Part shown: positions 12,795-23,649 of the stretch, piece by piece
How positions within the stretch are numbered: position 1 is the stretch's first letter
Layout of the letters: every line of letters begins with the position of its first letter
DNA from: Perognathus longimembris pacificus
Taxonomy: Eukaryota; Chordata; Mammalia; Rodentia; Heteromyidae
Reading direction: 5' to 3'
DNA: 64,000 bases
Assembly (NCBI RefSeq): GCF_023159225.1
Contig: NC_063172.1
Span: 62,430,828-62,494,827, forward strand
Notes under the pieces: model-generated
Seen by the model: only the letters and a program-made list of their open reading frames with translations
The model's database searches: none
Told to the model about the DNA's origin: nothing
Translations under genes and position numbers: made by a program

Positions 12795-12870
12795 TTGTGT
12801 ATGTGGTATAGAGGAATTGAACCCAGGGCCTCAAGCATACTAGGCAAACACTCTACCACATACCCAGCCC
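12795..12870 (-). mobile_element. ID-type monomer SINE
   Basis: The minus-strand ID sequence ('gtatgtggtatagaggaatt', 'cactctaccacatacccag') has no Geo half. A target duplication 'tcctttattcat' lies at 12726-12737 and 12871-12882. A (TTTC)n run at about 12755-12785 sits between, probably grown from the SINE tail. Confidence 0.8.
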
Positions 12871-13010
12871 TCCTTTATTCATTTTTACTAATTTTTTTCA
12901 GCCTACTAATTTTGAGTTTGGCTTATTCTTGTTTTTCTAGAAGCATGAGGAACATGAATAGGATATTTGTTTGAGATCTCTTTGTTTATGATGATTATTA
13001 TTATTGTTAG

Positions 13011-13230
13011 TACTGGAATTTGAACTCAGGTCTTCATGTTCTCACTTGTATGATTTTGCTCACAGCCAGTATTCTACCAGTTGAGCTACAGCTCATCTTC
13101 TGGCTCTGTAGTGGTTAACTGGAGCGAAGAATCTCATACACTTTCTACCTGGGCTGAGTTTGTACTGAAAACCTCAGATTTCAGCCTCCTGAGCAGCTTT
13201 AATTATAGGCTTGAACCATCAGTGTCTGAC
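13011..13230 (-). mobile_element. B1 composite SINE
   Basis: Minus-strand sequence with a decayed tRNA-like or Geo-like half ('tactggaatttgaactcagg', 'gtattctaccagttgagcta') is followed by a B1 half ('aacctcagatttcagcctcc'). It is inserted in the old L1. A (TTA)n/(TTG)n run borders its tail at 12990-13005 and 13240-13262. Confidence 0.7.
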
Positions 13231-13649
13231 ATTATTTTGTTGTTGTTATTATTATTATTACTATTCTGATTAACTCTACATTTGCTGTATTCCAGATATT
13301 CTGGTAAGTTGTGTTTTCATTTTCCTTAGAATATTTTTAAAATTTATATTGTTTAGTATTCATTATTGAATATTTTTGTACTTTTATAGTTTAATGATTA
13401 CTAGCTTTTGACTATTGTTGTCTGGCAGAACAGAAGGGCTTATTTTAAATTTCTTATAAATTCTAAAACTATCTGTATCTCTTAAAATATAATCTACCTT
13501 GTAGAAATTTCCATATTATCCTGAGAAGAATATGGAACTACTCTGTAATTAGCTGTTAAATCTATTTGATCTAAAATGATCTTTAATTCTAAAGTTTCTT
13601 TGTTGACTTTTTTTGTCTGAATGACCTATCAATTGGTGAGAGTTGGGAA

Positions 13650-14085
13650 TTGTTTTAAAATTTATACTTATTTTTAGTATATTTTTATTGTTATTGTAAA
13701 GGCAATGCACAGAAGTCTTACAGTTATCTAAGTCAGAGTCAGGTATTGAGTGCATTTCTTTTTGATCAGTGTCACCTCTTCCCTAGTTTTCTCCTAGGTT
13801 CCCCCTCCCAATCCCCCTCCCACACAAGTTGTCTAGTTCATTTTCAACATAGTGTCTAGTGAGCATCACTGCTGTATTTGTTCACCCTTCATCCCACCAT
13901 TTTTGTGCCCCCCCCCTCCCCTTCCCCCTGACAGATAGACTGACATACAAGACAAAGGGTACAGAAATCAAGAACAGCAGAAAGGAGAAAAATCATAAAA
14001 CAACAAAAAAGCAAAAAGCAAAATAATATAATGCCTCTTGCTTCCATTTCTTGGAATTCATTTTGATAAGCATCATTTTATTTGA
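13650..14085 (-). mobile_element. L1 3' end, older subfamily, nested
   Basis: 'tttttattgttattgtaaag', 'cacagaagtcttacagttat' and 'tgcctcttgcttccatttct' match the local L1 3' terminus and 3' UTR with more divergence than other copies. It interrupts the old L1 ORF2. C-rich runs at 13800-13930 are the antisense of the G-rich polypurine part of the L1 3' UTR. Confidence 0.75.
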
Positions 14086-14576
14086 TGGGTATTGGAGTTT
14101 TTGATTATTATTGTATTGGAAGTCAATCTATAATAATTATTATTGTTTAATAAATACAAATTGGTACTCAGTATTTGATGTGCAGATGTTAACAATTGTT
14201 TTCTCCTCTTCGTAGATGTTATCTTTTTTAAAATATGAAATGATCTTAACCTCTCTGATAAACTGTTGTATCAGATATAGTGAGTTGTCTAGGAAAACAA
14301 AGATTGGATTTTTGCTGTTTAATCAAACCCTCCATGCTTTTTTATTGGAGAATTAACACCATTAAGACTTAGTGTCTGCATGTAATAGTTATTGTCATTA
14401 TTTTTTATAATTTGTTTCTCTAATGTTAACTTGCTAACCTAATCATTTGGAGTTCATTCCTTTCTATCCAGTTGTGTTTACCTTCCTCTTTTGTCTGAAG
14501 AACTCTAAATATTCTCTGCTTGGCATTCAAGCATTCTCTCAGTGTTCAGGACATCTCGATTCCTCGCATTGTTAAG

Positions 14577-14792
14577 ATTGGTGGCAAGCCTCATGCCTGT
14601 AATCCTAGCTACTCAGAAGGCTGAGATAGGAGGATTATGGTTTGAAGCCAGTCCAGGCAGGAAAATCTGTGAGGCTTTTGTCTCCATTTAACCAGCACAA
14701 TGCCAGAAGTAGACCTGTTGCTCAAGTGCTAGCCTGCATACCATGAGCAAAATAGCTCAGTGCCTAGGTCCTTAGTTCAAGCCCCATGAATG
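14577..14792 (+). mobile_element. B1-Geo SINE
   Basis: The B1 left half ('catgcctgtaatcctagcta', 'agatagga') is joined to the Geo right half ('ttgctcaagtgctagcc', 'ttagttcaagccccatga'). The SINE tail has become the long (CA)n tract that follows. Confidence 0.85.

Positions 14793-14793
<1 letters not shown>

Positions 14794-14859
<66 letters not shown>
14794..14859. repeat. (CA)n microsatellite
   Basis: It is about 33 uninterrupted CA units at the 3' end of a B1-Geo SINE, likely polymorphic. Confidence 0.98.
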
Positions 14860-14863
<4 letters not shown>

Positions 14864-14879
14864 ATACTGAAAAAAAAAA

Positions 14880-15740
14880 AGGTTGATGTCCACTACCTGC
14901 AGTCTTTGGTAAGAAAACTCTGCTGGACTGCTTTCCTCATAGGGACTTCCTGGCTTTCTACACTGGGAGTGGCTGTTGGCTTTAGGAGGCTTTACAAATT
15001 GTGGGCTTTGTAGGTTTCCACTTCTCCACAAATCTCCCTCTTCCCCCCAGCCCCGGTTTAGAAACATAACTACACCTAAGCTGAGTTGTTCTATATTCTG
15101 AAATACAATTGCATCACTTGGAAAACTATTGTTGTAGAACCAAAAGCAACATCTACTGTCTATCAGATGTCAAGTTTAGTTATAAGACTCAAAATCAAGC
15201 TTAACTATACAAACATCATGTAGCTTTGGCATCTTTGTTCTTTAACTGCTGTTTGTAAACAATGAGAACAAAACAGGTATAGCAGGTCCATGAATTTCAC
15301 AACCTTGTTCTCTTAAGAATTGATAAACAGCTTGAAATATTGCCTATAGGTTGTAAGAGCAACCCAAATACTCTAAGTAAGCCCACCATCTTCCCCAAAA
15401 TGCCAAACTGACATTTACACGGTGATATTAAGGAGAATAGCTTTCCTAGAGCTCCAGAAGAGGTTTGGTATCAGCTAGCTTTCAAGCATTCTGTTTCTAT
15501 AAAGACCTCAAGATCATTTCTCCAGAGGTTGTTAACCAATAGAGGTAATAGAAACATCTAGACATCCATAAATGTTACATTTCAGGATTTCTTTTGATAA
15601 TTGCCCTGTAAAAAGAAATCATCCTGTGGGAAAGACAAAGTTTAGAACTAATTACATGATGAAATAAACTGTACATGCTTAAATATGAAGTGAAAATTAC
15701 AAGGCAAAGCTACATAAATTCCACTGTGTGAAAAGAAAAA
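14880..15740. other. Unassigned sequence
   Basis: No gene or confident repeat was recognised. Confidence 0.5.
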
Positions 15741-15750
15741 GAAATTCATG

Positions 15751-15944
15751 GGCTGGGAATATGGCCTAGTGGTAAAGTGCTCGCCTCATATACATGAGGC
15801 CCTGGGTTCACACACATAGAAAAAGCCAAAAGTGGCGCTGTGCCTCAAGTGGCAGAGTGGTAGCCTTGAGCAAAAAGAAGCCAAGGACAGTGCTCAGGCC
15901 CTGAGTCCAAGCCCCAGGACTGGCAAAAACAAAACAAAACAAAC
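15751..15944 (+). mobile_element. IDL-Geo SINE
   Basis: The plus-strand IDL unit ('ggctgggaatatggcctag') is followed by the Geo unit ('ctgtgcctcaagtggcag', 'ccaagccccaggactggc') and an A-rich (AAAAC)n tail. The target duplication 'aaattcatg' lies at 15742-15750 and 15945-15953. The IDL 3' part is missing about 15 bases. Confidence 0.9.
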
Positions 15945-15953
15945 AAATTCATG

Positions 15954-17500
15954 AGATATAAGAAATAATTAGAGATATAAGAAATAATTAGAAATAATTA
16001 TCTGCTATGCCTGAAGCGTAGCAGATAAAATATAGCTGTATGAAGGAAACCAGGATTTTGGTTGTTTTAGAAATTTTATTTGACTTTTTAATATGTTTCC
16101 AATCCAAAATCCCATGTCAAGAATAAGAAAGAAGAAAACATTAACGTTTAAGGGAAGATTTGAATCTTGAGCAGGAAAACATGTTTCCCCAATAATGTTT
16201 ATGGGATGAACAAAAATTAAAGAGGACATTTAATTGCTAGTACTTAGTTCTCATGTGGAATATACAGGTGAAGTATTTTACAGGAACAATGCACTCTCAC
16301 AGGCAGTGATGTCAAGTCAAAATAGAGAAATGAAATTCTGTTGAAACGTTACAAAAGCTGTTTATGTTTCTTATAGAGAACTGCTAGTAAATCAGCATAC
16401 TACAGGAAATATATTACAATAATACTATCTAATGGAAAGAAAATTATTCCATCCTTAAACATGTACACTTGATCAAATGTAAAAACTAAATCTTTGGGCA
16501 ATTTCATGCAGTATACCAGGCAAAATATTCTGCTCAGGACCTGAGGGTAAATTCTACCTTGCCCACAAGCTACATATGTATTTTTGGCACATTACTTATA
16601 TTCTCTGACCTGACATTCTTCATAAAAAAGAAACATAATATTTTTGAGGATTGCTATAGGAATACAACAGCAACAAAAAATGAAAATAGAAAGGAATAGG
16701 TACAGACTAAGTGATCAGGAAAATGTCAACCAGTTCCTATCACTGCTTCCAAACCAAAGTTCACAGTAAATGTCAGATAAATTATTGTACATTTTTTTAC
16801 CATTAGTCTTTCTTACTTCTATGTATACATTTGATTATGAATAATTATACACATGTTGAGAACCTAATGAATTTGAAACAATAAAGCACCCAGGGATCTA
16901 AAAGCTTCAGGGATCAGTTTAAAAAATACTCCCCAAACTCCACACCTCTCAAAAAGCATGAACCAAAAATATATTTTTAGTCCTTCTCAGGATAGAAGAA
17001 TGAGAGACTAATTTGGAAAATAAGGGAGCACTGAATTTTCAAAATATTTCCTGTATATAAAACAGACCTGTTGAAACAAGCTTTCATATTCATAGGCTGC
17101 AAGTATTACTTGGAAGGAAAATGATACCAAGTCATGTAATTTCCAAGGAAGCAACAATAACTTAATTGTGCCCTTGCGGATCTTAAAGTACAGCATGAAA
17201 AATAGCCTGAGAGACTTCTAAAGATGCCCAAAGTGCTCCTAGAGGGAACAGTGGGGATGCCAAGAGAATCTGGCAGCAGACATATATCAAAGAGCTATTT
17301 ACATATCGAAGGACAGGATTTAATTAATAGTGTTACAGCTGTGAAGTCAATGTGCAGATAGGAGGTTCTATCACAAGGGACCATTATATTTATTTGACAT
17401 GTCACTCAGTCCTATGATTTCCCCTTTTATGTTAATGTATAGTAATAAATGTACATCCCAGAGTATTGGCTGAGTGTTGTTGATGGCTGTTACTAAAAGC
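15954..17500. other. Unassigned AT-rich sequence
   Basis: A small tandem repeat of 'gagatataagaaataatta' lies at 15953-15995. No gene or confident repeat was seen in the rest. Confidence 0.5.
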
Positions 17501-17504
17501 AATA

Positions 17505-17650
17505 ATAATGAAAATGATGATAGCTACCATTTATGAATACCAAAATAGTCTAAGTCCTTTACTAAGCACATTTTATGCATTATCTCATTTAATTATTTCA
17601 ATACCCCAATTAGACTGGTGCTATCATTATGTTTTTCTTGCAGGCAAAGA
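17505..17650 (+). repeat. MIR SINE (ancient)
   Basis: 'gatagctaccatttatgaat', 'aagtcctttactaagcaca' and 'ttatctcatttaattatttc' follow the MIR consensus in order. The ends are approximate. Confidence 0.75.
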
Positions 17651-17865
17651 ATTCATGGCTTTAAAAATTGTGTTATTCACTAAGGAAGGTATTCTGGTTA
17701 ACACCTAATTGCCATTTCTTGCCTTTGTTCTCATAAACTTATTCCTTTCTAGAGAACATTAATTTATTTTAATCATGAAAATATCTAGAGAGGTTGGATC
17801 ACTCTCAAGATATAGGGACTGAATTTGACTGAATATTGAGTGGTGTTATTTTCACAATTCTATCC

Positions 17866-17925
17866 CCTCTTTCTGTCTCTCCGTCTCTCTCTGTCTCTCT
17901 CTGTGTCTCTCTGTGTCTCTGTGTG

Positions 17926-17956
<31 letters not shown>

Positions 17957-17966
17957 GTCTGTCTGC
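17866..17966. repeat. (TCTCTG)n-type microsatellite
   Basis: This is an imperfect pyrimidine-rich run of tctctg and tgtctc units. Repeat-encoded frames on both strands are not genes. Confidence 0.95.
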
Positions 17967-17969
17967 CTG

Positions 17970-18175
17970 TACTGGAATTTACACTTGGGGCTTGGATGCT
18001 TTCTCTTAGTTTTATCACTGTAAGGTGGTGCTCTGATCCTTGAACCACAGTTGCACTTGTAGCTTTGGGTGATTAATTGGAGGTAAGATTCTCATGGACT
18101 TTCCTGACCAGACTGCCTTCAGATCATGATCTCAGCCTCTTGTGTTAGCAAGGATGTGGCCGCTGGCTTCTACCC
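17970..18175 (-). mobile_element. B1 composite SINE, old
   Basis: The minus-strand tRNA-like part ('tactggaatttacacttggg', 'ccttgaaccacagttgcac') is followed by B1 ('attctcatggactttcctg', 'atgatctcagcctctt'). Confidence 0.65.
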
Positions 18176-18431
18176 CTCTTGTTCTTGAGAAATGAGTTTG
18201 GACATGAATCTCTGAAGGGAAGCTGAGGAATAGTTCTGCTGCATGGCTTGTGGGGAAATGCTCTTTCTAAAATAAACAAAACAAGCAGCATTATGTCTTC
18301 TGAACTTTGGATATGGTATGGCTATAAGTTCTAGGTCTGTCATCTTAATATAAAATAAATGAACATAATCTTTTGAGCCAGATGTCTAACAAGAGTATGT
18401 TTCTCAAATTCCTCTTATTCAGTTATTCTGG

Positions 18432-18600
18432 CAGGCACTGTAGCTCACACCTGCAACCCCTAGCTGCATGTGAAGCTGAGACTTGGAGGATCATGATTTG
18501 AAGCCAACACTCTCAGAAATGTCTGTAAGACTCCATTTCCAATTAACTAACAAACATCATCATTGGGGGCAAAGCTCAAGTGGAGAGTGAGAAAGGGGGA
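18432..18600 (+). mobile_element. B1 composite SINE, old
   Basis: 'ggcaggcactgtagctcac', 'agacttggaggatcatgat' and a decayed Geo-like end ('ggcaaagctcaagtgga') are visible. Confidence 0.65.
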
Positions 18601-19204
18601 CAAGCAAAAACAAAAAGCAAGAAGGACACACAGAACTCGAATCAATTTTTATCATATTCTAGTATTTTCTTCTAGTATTCTTTTCTTCTTATATTCATTA
18701 TTATATGTTACTTTTACCCTCATTGTTTATATGTGCCATTTATATGACCATACTCATTGTTTTTGAATGCTCTTGTTCCTAATTGCATTTGTTTGTACCA
18801 TTGCTCTCTGATGGCAGTGCTGGGTCCTAAGAACAAACACTATACTTCTGAGATGTTTTGAGCACCAGGAGCTGTTCCTGCCATTGGAAAGCACACATGA
18901 ATATGGAAGAGTGAAAACAATAGAGAGAGAGCCAAAGATAGCCTACCATCCCACCTCCACACTTGCTTGCTCTTTGAATAATTAATTTGCTTGAAGTGAG
19001 AGTTATTTAGGATGAAACCTGATTTACTTAGAGCCAAAATCAACATACAAAATAAACTTATCAAGTGCTTAGCTTGAAAACATCCAACATGATGTGTAAA
19101 GGCATGTCTGCCCAACTTTCAAAACCATATTCTTTAACTATCATGGTATATTGCATTATAGATTTAACACTGGGAGATGTTAGAGATGTTGGTTTACTTA
19201 AATT
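18601..19204. other. Unassigned AT-rich sequence
   Basis: No gene or confident repeat was seen. Frames on the minus strand here resemble no known protein. Confidence 0.5.
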
Positions 19205-19510
19205 TTGCTTTTTAATTTTATTATTAATTAGTAATTTTGGTACCTGGATACTGTATGTACATGTATCAGGATTAGAGAAGGGAAGGGGAACATCAAAATG
19301 AAAAGACAAAAGGTAAAAGACGAACCAATGCAACAGCAATACTTACAAAACTATATACTGTAAATCAACTGTACAACTGGGGAGGGAGGAAACTGGGGAG
19401 GAGGAAAGGTGGGAGAAAAAAGAGGGAGGAGGTAACAAGTTTGATAAGAAATGTACTCACTGACTTATGAAACTGCAACCCCTCTGTACATCACTTTGAC
19501 AATAAATAAG
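19205..19510 (+). mobile_element. L1 3' UTR, 5'-truncated insertion
   Basis: The plus-strand L1 3' UTR runs 'gtatgtacatgtatcaggat', then the G/A-rich stretch 19378-19435, and ends at 'tctgtacatcactttgacaa' with AATAAA. It contains no coding sequence. Confidence 0.88.
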
Positions 19511-19707
19511 TTGATTACTTTCAAAAAGAAACAAAAAGACGGATCATGCCTGGAGTTTACAGAAGTTTATCAAGAGTGCCCATTTCATACAGACAAAATA
19601 AAGATTACTCAAAACAAAGGGACTATGTCTAAAAATTTCAGGCTCATACATTAAAACACAAAACAAAATAATTTAAAAAGTTTTGTGTATATTATATATT
19701 TAAAAAA

Positions 19708-19885
19708 ATGATAATCCTAGTTACTTAGCAGGCTAAGATCTGAGGATTGTGGTTCAAAGACAGCTCCTGCAGGAAAGTCCATGAGACTCTTATCTCCACT
19801 GAACCATCAAAAAGCTGCAAGCAGAGCAAAGATTCTCGGGGACAATTCCCAGGCCCCCACCCCCCTCCACACACACACAAATGAA
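19708..19885 (+). mobile_element. B1-Geo SINE, degenerate
   Basis: B1 ('gataatcctagttacttagc', 'gatctgaggattgtggttc') is clear. The Geo half is shortened ('gattctcggggacaattc') and followed by a C-rich and CA-rich tail. Confidence 0.7.
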
Positions 19886-19928
19886 ATAAAGTGGCTCTTT
19901 GAGACAAGGCCTCCATAAAAATTTAGAT

Positions 19929-19966
19929 GAGGGATGGGAATGTGGCTTAGTGGTAGAGTGCTTGCC
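19929..19966 (+). mobile_element. ID SINE, truncated
   Basis: 'gggatgggaatgtggcttag' and 'tggtagagtgcttgcc' are the first 38 bases of an ID or IDL unit. It stops abruptly at the L1 ORF1 fragment on the right, suggesting a deletion or insertion joint. Confidence 0.7.
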
Positions 19967-19975
19967 ATGGTTCCT

Positions 19976-20830
19976 GCCATTTTCTTTATTTCCTTTATTT
20001 TTCTTTTCTTCTTCTTCCTGTGTTTATTAAATTGGTCAAATGATTTTTTTGGCTAATGTGTTTCTTTCATTTTGTTTATTTCAGATTGTAGCCTTCCATT
20101 TAGAATCCTTTGTAATGCCGGTTTTGTGATCATGAATTCTTTTATTGTTTGCTTGTCATGGAAGGTTTTGGTTTCACCATCTAAGGTAAATGATGGTTTG
20201 ACTGGTCAGATCAGTTTGGGTTGGCAGGTGTTGATCTTCAGTGCTTGGATTATACCATTCCAGGCGCTCCTTGCGTTGGGGGTCTGTGTGGAGAGCTCTG
20301 CAGTGATTCTGATTTTCTTTAGATTGTAATATGTCTCTTTTTAAACTTTTGTGGCATTTAAAACCAGTTCCTTGCTATTCATGTCTGATGTTTTTACTAT
20401 GATGTGTCTAGAAGGGTTTCTTTTTGGATCCAGTGAACTGGCCTTTCTATATGCTTCTGTTAAGCAGGTAACATTTTCTCTCTTAAGAGTGGGGAAGTTC
20501 TCAGATATTATTTTACTGAATAGGTTTCCGATGCCTTTACAATTAAATTCTTCACCCTCATTGACTCTAATTATGCATAAATTTGATTTCTTAGCTATGT
20601 CTGTCACTTCCTGGATTTTTCTTGGTAGGTTCCTGAGTGCGTTTCTCCTTATCTTTCTGGGAGTCTTGGATTTTCTTTGTTATTTCTTCTTTGAGCTTTT
20701 GAAATTGTTTTTGCTTCTCTCCCTTTATTTTATTGACCAATTCTTTCATCTTTTCTTTAATAGTTCTTCAGTCATCCATCTCTTCTTTGTTCACACTGGA
20801 GTCCTTCCCTGAATTGTTGTTGACTATTAG
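19976..20830 (-). mobile_element. L1 ORF1 remnant (RNA-binding protein)
   Basis: The minus strand reads as L1 ORF1, the RNA-binding chaperone of the L1 particle. From right to left there is a coiled-coil-like, K/E/Q-rich part (about 20830-20610), the RRM part with NLFSKIISENFPTLKRENV and RHIIVKTSDM (20341-20607), and the C-terminal domain with ILNGRLQSEINKM (about 20300-20060). The frame is open only over 88 codons; stops and shifts break the rest. No ORF2 follows, so the piece is isolated from the rest of its element. Confidence 0.85.
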
Positions 20831-20945
20831 GTGTAGTGTGTTGTCTTTGTTGCTCATGGGATTGTCCTTTCAATGACAATGACATAAAGAAAAAACTGTA
20901 GTAGTCATTTTGAGGTAATGAGCACCAGAGACAGATTAGGACTAG

Positions 20946-20986
20946 AGTACTTGAAGGAATTACACACACGCATGCAGACACACGCA

Positions 20987-21020
<34 letters not shown>
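20946..21020. repeat. (CA)n microsatellite with GCAGA variants
   Basis: Imperfect 'cacgcagacacac' units lead into a pure CA run. Confidence 0.95.
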
Positions 21021-21022
<2 letters not shown>

Positions 21023-21043
21023 GTGAGGGGCAAAATAGGTCAG

Positions 21044-21284
21044 CCTGAGATGGGCACCAGTGGCTCATGCCTGTAATCTTAGCTGCTCTGGAGGCTGAGA
21101 TCTGAGGATCAGGGTTTGAAGCCAGCCTAGGCAGAAAAGTCAATGATATTCTTATCTCCAATAAACCACTGGGAAAAAGGTGGAAGTGGTGTGACTCAAG
21201 TAGTAGAGTGCTAGCCTTGAGCATAAAGAGGCTCAAGGACAATGCCCAGCCCATGAATTCAAGCCCCAAGACCAGCAAAAAAAC
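21044..21284 (+). mobile_element. B1-Geo SINE, full length
   Basis: B1 half ('gctcatgcctgtaatcttag', 'gatctgaggatcagggtttg') plus Geo half ('gtgtgactcaagtagtagag', 'attcaagccccaagacca'). The target duplication 'caaaataggtcag' lies at 21031-21043 and 21285-21297, which proves that B1 and Geo moved as one unit. Confidence 0.93.
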
Positions 21285-21297
21285 CAAAATAGGTCAG

Positions 21298-22057
21298 TCT
21301 GTATTGCCATAGACCAGTGTTGTTACTGGTTTGAGGAATAAGGTGATTTTGAATACATTCCCAGAAGTCATGTGTAGTAAACTTCATCCCAGTGTTGTGA
21401 TGTGAAACACAAAGAGAAGTGCTGATCAACATGAAAAGAGTAGTAATGATTACTAAAAAAGGTGAATTCATCTTTTCCTCCTCTCTCCTCTGCTTGTTTT
21501 TTTTTTCTTTTCTTACCTTTTTTTAAAAAAAAGTCTTCAGCTATGAAGTAGTGCTGACAGAAAGGCTCTTGACAGAAAGGAAACTTGACATTGCATGTCT
21601 TAGCCTCTAACTCTAAACCTTATATGTCAATACATTGTATTCATTACAAAATATTTAGTCTGTGGTATTCTATAATAGTAGCACAAAAGGTGCTTCCTAA
21701 AAATAAGGGAAGGAAATAAGGGAAGGGAAGGGTAAGGTTAGGGAGGGTGTGCATTTGTATGGAAAATCATGACAGATCAATGGCCAAGTGTTACAACACA
21801 CATGTGCAGCAAGACTCTCCAGGAAATTTAGTAAAGTTCACCCGTGTAGCAGCTGAGAGCTGGAGGATTACTAGAGATCAGGTAGAAATGGGGATTTGGG
21901 ATTTTGGTTTAAACATGAGGCAAAGACATCACTGAGTATACAGAACATTCATTTGGGGCTTTGGAAGTGGCATGTCTTAGAAGAAGGAAGCATGCCTGGA
22001 AGAAAGGTAGTGTCTCAGGAGTAAGTTGAAAACTGAAATATAATTTTTCTAGCTAAA
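21298..22057. other. Unassigned sequence
   Basis: No gene or confident repeat. A G/A-rich patch of 'gggaagg' units lies at 21705-21745. Confidence 0.5.
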
Positions 22058-22157
22058 AATAAAAAAAGTTTAATAAGAAATGTACTCCCTTACGTATGAA
22101 ACTGTAACCCCTCTGTGCATCACGTTGACAATAAAAAATATATTTGAAAAAAAGAAT
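22058..22157 (+). mobile_element. Tail-only L1 insertion
   Basis: 'aataagaaatgtactccctt', 'gaaactgtaacccctctgtg' and 'cacgttgacaataaaaaata' form the last 100 bases of the L1 3' UTR with an A-rich end. Confidence 0.85.
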
Positions 22158-22499
22158 AAAACCAAAACTTACAAAGCATAGGGATTTCCCCCTAGTTAGT
22201 GATTCACCAAAACAAAAAAATTCCAACATGTACAGTATGACAATGTCATTGAAATTCCCTAAAATGTATCATTGCTAATACTCTTCATATAATAAAATTT
22301 TTAAGTGCATCAAAGAAATGGAAAGATACAACCCACTATGAAAAATAAGTGCCCAAGATGGCCCCTATGTTAAAGGTAGAAGACCAAGGCCTTAGTTGTT
22401 TAGTTTTGTAAATAACTCATCTGTTCATTTGTCCTTGATTTTTTTTCTTGACTTGTATTGAGCTGTGCATCCGTTCACCTGAGCTTCTTCCCTTTTGAA

Positions 22500-22700
22500 T
22501 TTTTATTTTTAACTAGCAAATAAGAACAGATACAGATAATCACGAGTAACAATTTGACATTTTGATATAAACAAATTATGGAATGATTAAATGAGGTAAT
22601 TAACATATACATCCCTTACTTTCTTATTTTCTCCGTGTGCATGTATTATGCAAACATTGCAGGCAAGTACATTAAAGTGCTTTCATAAATAGGCTCAAAC
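22500..22700 (+). mobile_element. Ancient L1M 3' fragment
   Basis: 'acaatttgacattttgatat' followed by 'gaggtaattaacatatacat' matches the well-known old mammalian L1 3' sequence. The flanks 22160-22500 and 22700-23050 hold nothing I can name. Confidence 0.6.
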
Positions 22701-23052
22701 TTTAAGAGGAAAACAAAGTAATGGTGAATAAGAAGATATATAATCTCATCAGAAAAGTAGGAAATAGAAAAACAGAGGTTCTAAATAGATTCTAGAGAGT
22801 AGTTTAACATCTGAAATGATATACTAATTGGAAACTTAGTACAAGCTTAGAGACTATAGATGAACACAGACCCTAAAGACTAATGGATAATTTCTAATCT
22901 AGCAGGAAATACATATTTGATAGAAAAAAGAAAGAATGAAGGTGTAAGAAAATATTATTGAGAGGGGATGTTACAGAAAATATCTGGCTTTCTCACACCA
23001 GGTGTAGATACTATTAGAAACCTAGAGGATTCTTATTTTGTATGAAAACTAA

Positions 23053-23640
23053 GGACTGAGCATGCTGGCTCAAACCTGCAGTTCTAGATACCTAGGAGAG
23101 ATTGAGAAATTATAGTGTAAGGCCAATCTGGGCAAAAAAATTTAGAAGTCTCCATCTTTTTTTTTTTTTTTTTTGCCAGTCCTGGGGCTTGAACTCAGGG
23201 CCTGAGCACTGTCCCTGGCTTTTTTTTGCTCAAGGCTAGCACTCTACCACTTGAGCCACAGTGCCAGTTTCGGATTTTTCTACATATGTGGTGCTGAGGA
23301 ATTGAACCTAGGACTTCATGTATGCAAGATAAGCACTCTACCACGAGTCTCCATCTTAACAAATGGCTGCGCTGGATATTATGTGTTTGTTTTCCTAACT
23401 ACAAGAGAAACTACAATGGCTGAGCTTTGTGCCATGTATCGTGAGGAAACTCTGGTAGGAATTTTCAGTTCAGGTTGGCTAGGCATGGAGTTAGACTTTA
23501 CCTTACAGATAGCCAGTGCCTAATGTACACAAAGGTTGGTGGTATGGCTCACGTGGTAGAGTGCTCACCTGCCAAGTCTGGAACTGTTGGGTCAATCTTC
23601 AGGACTGTCACCATAACAGCAGTAGTAGTAATCCCTAGTT
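23053..23640 (+). mobile_element. Old B1-ID composite, split by IDL-Geo
   Basis: B1-like sequence at 23053-23158 ('ctcaaacctgcagttctaga') resumes after the inserted SINE at 23346. An ID-like unit follows at 23530-23600 ('ggttggtggtatggctcacg', 'agagtgctcacctgccaag'). Confidence 0.6.
23159..23345 (-). mobile_element. IDL-Geo SINE, slightly 5'-truncated
   Basis: A 16-base T tail leads into Geo and IDL on the minus strand. The last 20 or so bases of IDL (the tRNA-like 5' end) are missing. The target duplication 'agtctccatctt' lies at 23147-23158 and 23346-23357. Confidence 0.92.
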
Positions 23641-23649
23641 GACTGGCTA

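Larger units (their letters stand above)
10985..14560 (-). mobile_element. Old L1 ORF2, broken by younger insertions
   Basis: Minus-strand L1 ORF2 sequence appears in order: 10985-11397 (reverse transcriptase, 'cttgatcacggtgtatgaat'), 12110-12725 ('cctgtctggtttgatgtcaa'), 12885-13005, 13235-13650 (further 5' in ORF2, 'actattgttgtctggcagaa'), and 14085-14560. The gaps hold an L1 tail, an ID element, a B1 composite and another L1 tail. The pieces keep one orientation and move steadily 5' in ORF2, so they are probably one old element. A 20 bp tandem repeat of 'ccagttagaagataagtttt' type lies near 12485-12525. Confidence 0.7.

Noticed and set aside
14777..15067. Cys-Val repeat frame with a C-terminal cysteine run
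   Set aside because: Antisense translation of the CA microsatellite attached to a SINE.
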